A DNA stretch of 64,000 nt from Neobacillus pocheonensis (GCA_023702235.1 JAMQCR010000001.1:2728001-2792000); one strand, 5' to 3'. Positions 7,341 through 17,387 are shown, counted from the first letter of the stretch. Notes: generated by a model not told the origin, from the letters alone. Numbers and translations: made by a program.

Positions 7341-9491
7341 CTAGTTAACTACAGGTCTACCCTCAAGCTCTTCCTGAATTTTCTTTAGCTCCTGCTCTTT
7401 GTCGTCGCGGTAAAATAAATTATAGGTGTCAAATGGAATGATTCGACCATCTGGGTGAGCGATATGGACACAGGATTTTTTGACGGAACGAACATCAAAA
7501 TTGTATGCATCTAAAAATTGCATGATAATGACCCGAAACACGTTCTGATACCCGATAGGACCCGGCATTGAAACTTTTGGCAGACAGCATAATAAATCCT
7601 TTAATGATAGTGCCGATGAATCTGGAGAATGATTCAAGGAAAACAATTTAAAAATCATATTTTTTATATTGTCGTCTTGTTCAAAAACAATTGTATTGCG
7701 TTCTCCTTCCAGTAAAATATTAGGGTCAATTAAACCTGTTAATGGCGTCGCCTCACCATTCATTTTTAACGCATACCCCATGGCAAGACAATCCGGATGG
7801 CAAGGGACAGGGATGATATCCTTTGGACCAAATACATTTGATTGGTCAATAATCATTTGGCGGACTTCACTCAATGTCAAGCGATTCGTGGAAGGGTCGT
7901 ATTCTTCCAATCTACCAGCTGCTTGGATCGGTTGAAAGGTAACTCCCCTGACACATTTTTGCTGCAATCCATACTGAATGATTTTTCCAACCTCATGGTC
8001 GTTTAAGCCTTTTTTCAGTGTAACCACTAGGGTCGTGGAAATATTGAATTCATTTAAGTTCTCGATGGCTTTTTGTCTAATGTCTCTTAAATCTACGCCT
8101 CTTAATTCTTCCAAAGCTTCTTTTTCAAAGCTGTCGAATTGCAAATATATTTCAAATCCTGGAGTATAAGTGGCGAGGCGTTTGACGAAATCTTTATCAT
8201 TCGCGATTCGAAGTCCGTTTGTATTTACCATAATATGGCAAATTGGTCTTGATTTTGCCATATCAAGGATTTCAAAAAATTGCGGATGAATTGTCGGCTC
8301 ACCGCCGCTAATTTGAACAATATCTGCTTGCCGTTCATTTTTAATAATATTGTCTAACATAAATTCGATATTTTCTAAACTACGGAAGCTCCCTTTTTGT
8401 GGTGAGGATTCAGCATAGCAAATCGGACATTTTAAGTTGCAACGCTCAGTAATTTCTAAGAGCGTCAAACAGCTGTGCTGTTCGTGATCTGGGCAAAGTC
8501 CGCAATCATAGGGACAGCCGTACTTGATTGGAGTATTCCAACGATATGGCATTTCAGAGGGCTTGATAAACTCCCGGCACCACTTATAATAGGCAATATC
8601 AGTAGAAATCAATACCTTTTCTCGCCCATGCTGCATGCAATTCTTCACAAGATATACCTTTTCGTTTTCAATAATGACCTTTGCTTCCACTTTTCGCAAA
8701 CAGGTCGAGCAAATACTGTTTGTTAATTCATAAAATAAATAGGGTCGATTAGGCATAGGTTTCTCTCCTTTTTCTGTTTGTTTTTTCGTTAGGAGCCAAA
8801 TGTAATACCAGATTCCTAGTAAGCAAGCAATTTGAATATTATTGAAAATCCAATACGGGTGCGGAGTTGGCTTAATAAAGTCAATCATTAATCGAAAGCT
8901 TAAGTATCCCAGCATGAATAATTGGAACAATAGTCCTTCCCATCCGAGCTTCTTCTTTTTTATTTGAAAAAGAATAAAGGTAAGGACGCCCAAGAAGAAT
9001 ATTTCGTACAGCTGTGTAGGATGCCTTTTAATTCCATCCCCAAAGTCAACACCCGTAATCCAGTTGGTTGCCACCCCGTATGTATGATCATCTAAACCAG
9101 TTAAGAAGCAGCCGATTCTACCAATCATCATTCCCACTGCCAGCGGGAGAACAAAGTCGTCCCCTGTCGAATGCGACCAGCCAATTAATTTTTTCGCTAG
9201 TTCAACCCCGATTAAACCGCCCAATAGACCGCCAACAATGGTTTTCCCTTCCATCAAATAAATAATGCTATGCCAATTTTCTAGCGTCTTTTTGGGGTCT
9301 TCAAACCAATAAAGAAACTTCGCACCGAATGCAGCACCCAATATGGCTCCAACTACAACCCACAATGCTTTTTCCATTGGAATTCTATCTTTATTTCTCG
9401 TATATAGGTAAACTCGGAATCCAATAAAATAGGCTAATGATTCAAATAACAGATGTGGGTGGATGCCAAAAATATAGAAAGGAAATTTCAA
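7341..9491 (-). CDS. Lgt-like membrane domain joined in frame to a Tes-like radical-SAM protein
   Basis: One open frame of 716 codons with two parts. Residues 1-245 form a multi-pass membrane domain of the prolipoprotein diacylglyceryl transferase (Lgt) type, with GRIGCFL at 124-130 and RHPTQLYE at 156-163. The usual HGGL reads VGGL at 86-89, and the FFREPD stretch reads FIKPTP at 205-210. The second part, 471 residues from position 8756, is a radical-SAM enzyme. It has CX3CX2C at its residues 106, 110 and 113, GGEP at 151-154, and extra cysteines at 16, 19, 40, 81, 85, 88, 96, 319 and 323, then IIPFDTYNLFYR near the end. That pattern recalls Tes-like lipid-crosslinking enzymes. TTG at 9491 after AGGAGG is preferred to ATG at 9527, which overlaps the promoter. 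The two parts may be separately translated. Confidence 0.7.
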   Translation of the reverse strand: MKFPFYIFGIHPHLLFESLAYFIGFRVYLYTRNKDRIPMEKALWVVVGAILGAAFGAKFLYWFEDPKKTLENWHSIIYLMEGKTIVGGLLGGLIGVELAKKLIGWSHSTGDDFVLPLAVGMMIGRIGCFLTGLDDHTYGVATNWITGVDFGDGIKRHPTQLYEIFFLGVLTFILFQIKKKKLGWEGLLFQLFMLGYLSFRLMIDFIKPTPHPYWIFNNIQIACLLGIWYYIWLLTKKQTEKGEKPMPNRPYLFYELTNSICSTCLRKVEAKVIIENEKVYLVKNCMQHGREKVLISTDIAYYKWCREFIKPSEMPYRWNTPIKYGCPYDCGLCPDHEQHSCLTLLEITERCNLKCPICYAESSPQKGSFRSLENIEFMLDNIIKNERQADIVQISGGEPTIHPQFFEILDMAKSRPICHIMVNTNGLRIANDKDFVKRLATYTPGFEIYLQFDSFEKEALEELRGVDLRDIRQKAIENLNEFNISTTLVVTLKKGLNDHEVGKIIQYGLQQKCVRGVTFQPIQAAGRLEEYDPSTNRLTLSEVRQMIIDQSNVFGPKDIIPVPCHPDCLAMGYALKMNGEATPLTGLIDPNILLEGERNTIVFEQDDNIKNMIFKLFSLNHSPDSSALSLKDLLCCLPKVSMPGPIGYQNVFRVIIMQFLDAYNFDVRSVKKSCVHIAHPDGRIIPFDTYNLFYRDDKEQELKKIQEELEGRPVVN
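8757..8775 (-). promoter_or_regulatory. Internal ribosome binding site before the radical-SAM part
   Basis: AAAGGAG lies eight bases before an ATG (position 8756) that starts MPNRPYLFYE. This is a textbook Shine-Dalgarno inside an open frame. It suggests either that the radical-SAM protein is also made on its own, or that the Lgt-like gene lost its stop codon by mutation or sequencing error. Confidence 0.65.
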
Positions 9492-9539
9492 AATCCCTCC
9501 TCCCTTCCCTAAAATTGGATTTATCATTATATTATCAGA

Positions 9540-9568
9540 ATATTAGTAATAAATTCTCGTTTTTTCAA
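9540..9568 (-). promoter_or_regulatory. Sigma-A-type promoter of the Lgt-like / radical-SAM operon
   Basis: TTGAAA and TAATAT separated by exactly 17 bases on the minus strand. Transcription would begin near 9533, which leaves the ATG at 9527 almost leaderless and supports the TTG start at 9491. Confidence 0.6.
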
Positions 9569-9710
9569 AAGTTTTACAAGCATAAAAAAAAGCCCCAATT
9601 AGGAGCAAGCCAGTTTGGCTGAGAACTATATGGGCTTACCATTGGAAACGGTGATAAAATATTCGTCTAGAGTGTAAATGAATCTACTTAAAGGAAAGAG
9701 TGGTTCCTGA

Positions 9711-10900
<1,190 letters not shown>

Positions 10901-11087
10901 CTATGAACCTCCTAATTTTTCATATTCACAATAGAGCAAACACTTACAAAATAGAGTATTTATAGTAGACTGCTATTTTTTTAGAATTGTCGCCTTCTCC
11001 TATAATTAATCCAGACACAATTCACCTATATAATTGAGCATGGTACTGTTCAATACCATGCTCACGAGCTCTCTGTTATCTTCTAGT

Positions 11088-11273
11088 TTATTTTTCCGAA
11101 ACAGGAACCCCCGCTATTCCCCAATGCGTTTTTGGAATCTCCGTTACGATTACTCGAATAGACTCTTTTGGCGAACCTAATGTTTCTGAAACGGTGTTGG
11201 TGATATTGTGAATGACTTCGGCTATTTTTTCTTTTGGTCTTCCTTCCATCATTTGCACGTTGATAATAGGCAT
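11088..11273 (-). CDS. 4-oxalocrotonate tautomerase (PraC-like)
   Basis: Intact 61-residue tautomerase beginning MPIINVQMMEGR, with the catalytic N-terminal proline exposed after methionine removal. It ends in GVPVSEK, the usual length for the family. It isomerises 2-hydroxymuconate to the 2-oxo-3-enedioate form in the meta-cleavage lower pathway. It lies between the decarboxylase gene upstream and the truncated dioxygenase downstream, and has a GGGAG ribosome binding site. It is one of only two structurally intact genes on the minus strand of this cluster. Confidence 0.85.
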   Translation of the reverse strand: MPIINVQMMEGRPKEKIAEVIHNITNTVSETLGSPKESIRVIVTEIPKTHWGIAGVPVSEK

Positions 11274-11319
11274 ATAACAAACAGCTCCCTTTCTTAAAAA
11301 CTAAGCAGCATTTTTCTCT

Positions 11320-12106
11320 TTAATCTGTCACGGTAAACGAAACATCCCCTAAACCATCAAACTTGCCACTTACAACGTCACCATATTTCAGCATCACAGC
11401 ACTTGTGATACCGCCAGTTAAGATTACATCACCTTTTCGTACTCTTTCGCCTTTTCGTGCTAACATATTGGCCAGCATCGCAATAGAGTGTGCAGGGTGA
11501 CCAAGGACAGCAGCACCGGCCCTAATTCTTTTAATTCCCCATTAATAGAAAGTGTGGCACCAACGAGGTCCAGTTCAAATTGTTCCGGTTTTTTAAGTGT
11601 TGTTCCAAAAACAACTCTCGATGTGGAAGCGTTATCTGCGATTACATCTGGCAGGGTAAAATTAAAGTTTTCATAGCGGCTATCTATGACTTCTAATGCT
11701 GGAAGAACATATTCCGTTTTAGCCAAAACTTGGGCACCTGTTACTCCTGGACCCTCGATATCTTCACCGATAATAAAAGCAATTTCTGCTTCTACTTTAG
11801 GGTGAATCATTTCATGTAATCGAACCTGCCTCCATTTTCTATGAGCATATAATCAAATACATATCCATAGATGGGCTCGTCAATTCCCATTTGTTTCATT
11901 TTTGCGTGACTGGTTAAACCCATTTTCGGACCAACAATTCTTCTACCTTCTTCTAATTTCATGTTTACAATTTCTTGTTGAACAAGGTATCCTTCTTCGA
12001 CCGTTAAATCAGGTTTTATGTTAGCAGTTACTTTTTTTACCTCGCGTTTTTCAACTTCTGCTGCTACTAAATAGGTAGCTATTTTTTTGTATTCTACTTT
12101 ACTCAT
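11320..12106 (-). pseudogene. 4-oxalocrotonate decarboxylase (PraD-like), two frameshifts
   Basis: About 262 residues if repaired. KMGLTSHAKMKQMG, HPKVEAEIAFIIGEDIEGPG and PALEVIDSRYENF are characteristic of the metal-dependent 2-oxo-3-hexenedioate decarboxylase (DmpH/XylI) rather than the homologous hydratase. It decarboxylates 4-oxalocrotonate to 2-hydroxypenta-2,4-dienoate. The frame breaks near 11811, where one A seems missing, and near 11520, where a G run is short by one. The true C-terminus then reads to FTVTD at 11320. The start has GGAGG eight bases upstream. Both breaks could be sequencing errors, so activity is undecided. Confidence 0.75.
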
Positions 12107-12181
12107 GATTTCTCCTCCTTAAACCAAGAACCTTACTCTGACTTCGAGATTTCCGCAGCAACACTGTTGATATCATCTCTT

Positions 12182-12958
12182 CTAGAAATGAACACTTACT
12201 TGCCCAATATGAGCAAATCTTGCCGTAAACGTGTCCCCAGCCTGCGCTACTACCGCTGCAGATAGAGCTCCTGATAAAATAACTTCCCCTTCCTTTAGAG
12301 AAATATCAAATTCAGCTAATCTATTAGCTAACCAGGCTACACAATTTGCAGGATTCCCTAGGGCGGCAGCCCCAACACCTGTATTAACGAGTTCCCCATT
12401 TTTGGTTAATACCATTCCAATTAATTCTAGATCAATATTTTCAATCTTTGTTGGCTTTCCGCCAAGCACAAAGTAACTGGAAGACCCATTGTCGGCAACG
12501 GTATCTTGAAGCTTTATTTTCCAATCCTTGATTCGGCTGTCGACAATTTCGAGTGCCGGGACGACATAATCAGTAGCCTGTAATACATCAAGAGCCGTTA
12601 CATTAGGTCCTCTTAATTCTTTTTTCAAAATAAACGCAATCTCACCTTCCACTTTTGGTTGCAGGACCCGATCAATCGAAAGGGCTCCACCGTTTTCAAC
12701 GACCATACTGTCTAATAAGTGTCCATAATCCGGTTCATCAACTCCAAGCAGATTCTGCATAGCTAATGAAGTTAGCCCAATTTTTTTCCCAACAATTTTC
12801 TGTCCTTGCGCTACTTTATTTTGAATATTTTCAAGTTGGATATGATAAGCCTCTTTAACTGAAAGTTCAGAATCAACAGCTGTAATTGGAGAAATACCAA
12901 TACGATTCATCTCCGCTTCAGCCAATAGCGCTGCAAATTGTTTTATTTTATTTGTCAA
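12182..12958 (-). CDS. 2-hydroxypenta-2,4-dienoate hydratase (PraE-like)
   Basis: Intact 258-residue member of the 2-keto-4-pentenoate hydratase/4-oxalocrotonate decarboxylase superfamily, with GKKIGLTS, QPKVEGEIAFIL and PALEIVDSRIKDW. It is distinct from its decarboxylase neighbour, and by context it is the hydratase producing 4-hydroxy-2-oxovalerate. The start is TTG after AAGGGTG. The aldolase and acetaldehyde dehydrogenase that should take its product onward are not in the window. Confidence 0.78.
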   Translation of the reverse strand: MTNKIKQFAALLAEAEMNRIGISPITAVDSELSVKEAYHIQLENIQNKVAQGQKIVGKKIGLTSLAMQNLLGVDEPDYGHLLDSMVVENGGALSIDRVLQPKVEGEIAFILKKELRGPNVTALDVLQATDYVVPALEIVDSRIKDWKIKLQDTVADNGSSSYFVLGGKPTKIENIDLELIGMVLTKNGELVNTGVGAAALGNPANCVAWLANRLAEFDISLKEGEVILSGALSAAVVAQAGDTFTARFAHIGQVSVHF

Positions 12959-12975
12959 TTGTCTTACACCCTTCC

Positions 12976-14368
12976 TTAGAGTTTTATCGTGATATTAGAA
13001 AGCTCAGAGTAGAAATCAATGCTATGCATGTGCCAATGCCACTATTTTTCATCCCGCCAAATGGTGTTCTTAAGTCTCTTAAAAACCACGTATTCACCCA
13101 AATAATTCCTTCTTCAATTTGATGGGCAACCCGATGCGCCCTTCTAAGGTCATTGGTCCAGATTGTCGCGCTTAACCCGTAGTGTGTATCGTTGGCTTGC
13201 ATGATTACTTCTTCTTCCATATCAAATGGCGTCACCGTTACGACAGGTCCAAATAATAGCCTTTTTCAAGACCCTCAGGACGTTTCCCGCCTGTAAGGAT
13301 CGTTGCACCTTCATTCCTTGCAATCTCGATATAGCTATTGACACGATCATAATGCTCTTTGCTAATTAATGCACCTACGTTGGTATCCTCGTTTAGTGGA
13401 TGACCCACTTTTAAAGTTTTTACTTTTGCTGCAAATTTTTCAAGAAATTCTTCGTATGCCGGACGCTCTACATAAATGCGGGATCCGCATAAACAAACCT
13501 CCCCTTGATTTACAAAGCTGGATTTAACCGTTGTTTCAATCACTTCATCTAAATCGGAGTCGGCAAAAATAATATTTGGATTTTTTCCTCCCAATTCGTA
13601 GGATAGCTTTTTTAACGAATCGGCAGCAGATTTCATAATGGCAGTACCTGTACCTGGTTCACCAATAAAGGAAATCGCATCGATATCCGGGTGTTCTGAA
13701 ATGGCTCCACCTGCTGAATTAGGGCCAAATCCATGAACCAAATTAACTACTCCATCGGGAACCCTTGCTTCTTTACAAATTTCCATTAATACCGTTGCGG
13801 TCATTGGTGTCCATTCAGCAGGTTTAATGACTGCTGTATTCCCCATTCCTAAACAAGGAGCAAGTTTCCATGTCAGTAACAGTAATGGAAGATTCCAAGG
13901 TTTAATGATTCCAACTACCCCAACTGGGCGGCGGTAAGCATAATGAAGGGCTGTTTCGTCCTGTTGATAAGCATTCGTACCTACTGATGTAATATAATCT
14001 GCGAAAAAGTGGAAGTTATAGGCTGCACGCGGAACATCTACACTGTTGGCTAATGAAAATGGTTTACCGGTATCCAAAGATTCTAAATGAGCTAATTCTT
14101 CTTGTCTCTCGAGGATCAAATCACCGATTCGGCGAAGAATTTTGGAACGTTCTGTTAATGTCATGGTTTTCCATTTTCCATTTAAGGCTCTTCTAGCAGC
14201 TGCAACCGCATAGTCAACTTCTTCTTTTCCACCTTCTGCAACTGTTCCTACTACTTCTTCTGTTGCAGGATTAATATTATCAAATGTTTTTAGATTTTGG
14301 GATTCTACAAATTGTCCGTTGATAAAATGCAAACAATTAATTGCTTTTACTCTAGTTTCTACTTGCAT
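12976..14368 (-). pseudogene. 2-hydroxymuconate-6-semialdehyde dehydrogenase (PraB-like), internally deleted
   Basis: NAD-dependent aldehyde dehydrogenase of the DmpC/XylG type. Visible are KPWNLPLLLLTWKLAP, the catalytic glutamate in ELGGKNP and the catalytic cysteine in NQGEVCLCGSR. After GYYL the sequence jumps to GPVVTVTPFDMEEE, losing roughly 20 residues that homologues have, and the frame changes there (about 13240). A second lesion near 13030 removes REGG-type residues after NSGIG; the correct ending, DFYSELSNITIKL, then continues in another frame to 12976. Two multi-base losses make this a probable true pseudogene. Confidence 0.75.
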
Positions 14369-14442
14369 ACATGTATTCCTCCTAAAAATTGAACTATTAT
14401 TATTTTCTTAACCTCATGAAAGCTTCATTATTTCACCTACAA

Positions 14443-14454
14443 CGCTATAGTTTC
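14443..14454. promoter_or_regulatory. Candidate IclR/PraR operator, left copy
   Basis: CGCTATAGTTTC. It is repeated in inverted orientation at 14641-14652 with one mismatch. It lies about 75 bases upstream of the dehydrogenase start, inside the divergent promoter region 14369-14673. Confidence 0.4.
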
Positions 14455-14640
14455 TCTCTATGCAACAACTTAAAATTATTTTATTAACGTCTTTTTACAT
14501 TTTTTTATTCGAATTCTCTTTTTAAACTGTTGCACATAATCCAACAATTTAATAAAAGTCATAATATTTTAAAAATAACCTTTTCAATCTTTCCTTTTTT
14601 GATATATTGTCCACTATAAAGCAACATTAGTTCACATTAT

Positions 14641-14652
14641 GAAACTATAACG
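14641..14652. promoter_or_regulatory. Candidate IclR/PraR operator, right copy
   Basis: GAAACTATAACG, the inverted partner of 14443-14454 (11 of 12 match). It lies just before the AGGAGG of the IclR gene, where binding could autoregulate that gene. Confidence 0.4.
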
Positions 14653-14673
14653 ATAGGAGGAATAAACTTAGAT

Positions 14674-15444
14674 ATGAATAAACAAGAGGATAACCATCTT
14701 TCCTCAGTAAAAAATGCACTCCTGATTTTAAAAAGCTTTACGATGGACGAACCCGAAAAAAAATAAGCGAGCTTTCATCCTCTCTTGGGCTTAACAAAAG
14801 TACTGTTAGTAGAACAATGACCACGCTTGCTAGTGAAGGCTTTGTTTACAAGGACCCTGAATCAAAAAAATACCGCTTAGGTCTTTCCATTCTGTCGTTA
14901 AGTGGGATCGTCTATAGCAATATGGATATTTTCCGCGAGTCGCAGCACGTATTAAACAAGCTCGTTGAAAATATCGGTGAAACGGCAACACATATCCGTT
15001 TTTGATAATTTAGACGTGATTTATCTTCAGAAAGTAGAATGTAATCACCCAGTCCGGTTTTTAACACATGTTGGTAAGCGGAATCCACCCTATGCCACTA
15101 GCTCTGGTAAAGTGCTACTCGCTTTCTCTAATGAGGAGGTTATTGAGCGCGCCATTGAAAAAGGATTGCAGAAATTCACAAAAAACACCATTTTAGATCC
15201 GCAAAAGCTACGGGCGCATTTAAACCTAGTAAAAGCAAATGGATTTGCCAATAGTACTGAAGAGATTCTTGAAGGAGTAACATCCATTGCTGCACCCATT
15301 TATAATTACAAAGGAAACGTTATTGCAGCATTATCAGTGGTTGGTCCGAAGCAAAGAATACAATCTCATAAAGTTCAGGGCTATGCTAAAAAGGTTATGA
15401 ATGCTGCAATGGAAATTTCTAAGCGGATGGGTTATTGGGGATAA
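14674..15444 (+). pseudogene. IclR-family regulator (PraR-like), two frameshifts
   Basis: After repair, about 256 residues. An N-terminal winged helix has ISELSSSLGLNKSTVSRTM as its helix-turn-helix. The IclR effector domain follows: IYLQKVE, THVGKRNPPYATSSGKVLLAF and a final SIAAPIYNYKGNVIAALSVVG. The start ATG follows AGGAGG. The first break, near 14763, is one A short in a run of eight. The second, near 15000, needs one base removed or two added. It is divergent from the dehydrogenase operon, the same arrangement as the IclR-type repressor praR. Either lesion could be a read error. Confidence 0.75.
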
Positions 15445-15518
15445 CAAACTAATAAACTAGTATTCTTGTTGATTAAAAAGTGGTAACTTCACCAACAGCA
15501 TAGGAAGGAGAGATTTTT

Positions 15519-16454
15519 ATGGATGATTTACATACGCATTTTATCCCATCTGAAGTTTTAACTTGGTTAAAAGATCAACGCACGGTGGTTAATGCCAAAT
15601 GGGTAAAAAAGGAAGAGAATAAGGATAATTTTTTAATTGTAAATGGAAAATGGGGATTTGAACTGAAAAAAGCGTTTATCGATGACAAGCTTTTCTTAGC
15701 AGAACAAGAAAATGCAGGTGTTACCCATTCACTTTTGTCACCAATACCACAGCTATTTCCGTATGATTTTCCAAACGAAATCTCTAGTGAAATTTCCAAT
15801 GTATATAATCATTCATTAGCCAAATTGGCAAAAAAATCACCTCACAAACTATCTGCTCTAGGCACCGTCCCACTTACTAATCCTGACAAAGCAGCACAAG
15901 AATTAGCTAATGCCATGAATCTCGGTCTTAAAGGGGTCATTATTGGTCCAGGCTTACCGGATTATATGTTATCAGATGAATTCTTCACTCCTTTTTTTGA
16001 AGAAGCAAACCGAAGGAAAGCAATTATTTTTATCCACCCCTTATTATGTGAAGATCCCCGATTAAAAAGAAGAATGATGCCTAATTTAATCGGTGTACCA
16101 TGGGAAACAACTGTTTGTGCAACGGACCTTCTCCTAAGCGGGTTAGTAGACAAATATCCAAATGTAAAAATCCTCTTTGCACATGGCGGCGGCTTCATCC
16201 CTTATCAAATCGGCAGGCTAAATAAAGGATATGACCAATGGGAGTTTGTATCATCCGAATTGAAAGCGCTACCATCTGAATATTTGAAGCGTTTCTGGTA
16301 TGACACGGTATTATGGAATCAGGAAAGTTTAGATTTCTTAGTTAAAACCGTTGGTGAAGATAGAGTTGTTCCTGGTTCTGATTTTCCTTTTGATCTTTCT
16401 GTATGGCCGCCTGAAGGAAAAAATGAAAAGGGCGTTCATAATTTATTAGGATAA
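15519..16454 (+). CDS. ACMSD-family amidohydrolase, likely 5-carboxy-2-hydroxymuconate-6-semialdehyde decarboxylase (PraH-like)
   Basis: A 311-residue metal-dependent decarboxylase of the 2-amino-3-carboxymuconate-6-semialdehyde decarboxylase family. DLHTHF at residues 3-8 supplies the HxH metal site. IFIHPLL, FAHGGGFIP and the aspartate in PGSDFPFD supply the other ligands. It ends shortly after that aspartate, about 20 residues short of the usual C-terminal helix, so a small truncation is possible. The start follows GGAAGGAG. In the pra pathway this enzyme decarboxylates the protocatechuate 2,3-cleavage product; in kynurenine-type pathways it would act on the amino analogue, but no such genes lie nearby. 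Confidence 0.75.
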   Translation: MDDLHTHFIPSEVLTWLKDQRTVVNAKWVKKEENKDNFLIVNGKWGFELKKAFIDDKLFLAEQENAGVTHSLLSPIPQLFPYDFPNEISSEISNVYNHSLAKLAKKSPHKLSALGTVPLTNPDKAAQELANAMNLGLKGVIIGPGLPDYMLSDEFFTPFFEEANRRKAIIFIHPLLCEDPRLKRRMMPNLIGVPWETTVCATDLLLSGLVDKYPNVKILFAHGGGFIPYQIGRLNKGYDQWEFVSSELKALPSEYLKRFWYDTVLWNQESLDFLVKTVGEDRVVPGSDFPFDLSVWPPEGKNEKGVHNLLG

Positions 16455-16572
16455 AGAATACTCATTGGACCCCTTCAATTAATTCAGGTGCCTGCTGATC
16501 AATCTTCTGTAGAATCATTATAAAGATTGTTGAAAATTTTAAACGCAAACTAAATTTTTGAAGGAAATATAT

Positions 16573-17229
16573 TTAGGACTCATATTTTTCCTTTTTCTTT
16601 TTCCGATAAAACCGATATCCTTTCCTGACCCTGTCCATAATAAAAAAAGGTATTGGTGGATGATACTTTATTAGAAAAGGTTTGTAAATCTTGTAATAAG
16701 CTTTTTTTAAATCATCCCACTTACAGCAATAGCCTTGTTTATAAAAATCGGATACATCAACGATAAAACCTCTTCCCTTATTCATTACTACATTTTTCCC
16801 ATGAACATCAAATGGATTTAAACCAATTGATTTTGCGTAGTGCAAGCCCCTATCGACATCTTTAATAACTGATTCAGGAATAAGAACACCTTTAATTATT
16901 GCATCAAACAATGTAATTCCCTCAAGTTTTTTTAACACTAAGTAATCTTCTCCATATGCATAAAGAGTAGAATAAGTTCCATGGGTTCCTAATTTTTTAT
17001 ATACCTCGATTTCCTTTTTCAGTTCCTCAGGGTTTCTTCCATATACCTTTACAACCCACTCTGGATTTTCATCATTAGAAAATACGCCGGCATAATTGCC
17101 GCTCCCTATTGTTTTCCACGATTTTGATTGATTTGTAACTATGATGGGATCGAATGGGCTCTCAGATGTTAATTGAATAAATGGTAATAACTCTTGATCA
17201 ATTAATCTCAAATACCTATCTAAAAGCAT
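16573..17229 (-). CDS. Kinase-like protein (YrzF-type)
   Basis: A 218-residue protein with a small protein-kinase-like fold. WKTIGSGNYAGVF resembles a glycine-rich loop, WVVKVYGR carries a candidate ATP-binding lysine, and FDVHGKNVVM stands where HRDxxxxN would be, followed by FIVDVSDF in place of the DFG segment. The C-terminus is very basic (RFYRKKKKEK). It resembles the predicted Ser/Thr kinase YrzF of B. subtilis. The catalytic loop is atypical, and whether it phosphorylates proteins or small molecules is not evident. Single gene; ribosome site AAGGTG. Confidence 0.6.
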   Translation of the reverse strand: MLLDRYLRLIDQELLPFIQLTSESPFDPIIVTNQSKSWKTIGSGNYAGVFSNDENPEWVVKVYGRNPEELKKEIEVYKKLGTHGTYSTLYAYGEDYLVLKKLEGITLFDAIIKGVLIPESVIKDVDRGLHYAKSIGLNPFDVHGKNVVMNKGRGFIVDVSDFYKQGYCCKWDDLKKAYYKIYKPFLIKYHPPIPFFIMDRVRKGYRFYRKKKKEKYES

Positions 17230-17387
17230 TTGTACACCTTCTTGCTATCTATTAATCTTTGTTTCTTCTTTCCTTTTATTTTTGCCCATTATAAACTTAT
17301 AATAAGAACAGGATTAAATCAAATGTATGCTGTATTTTCGAAGCTATGCTTTTCTAACCAATTTTAAATTAATAGTGAGGAGTTGCC

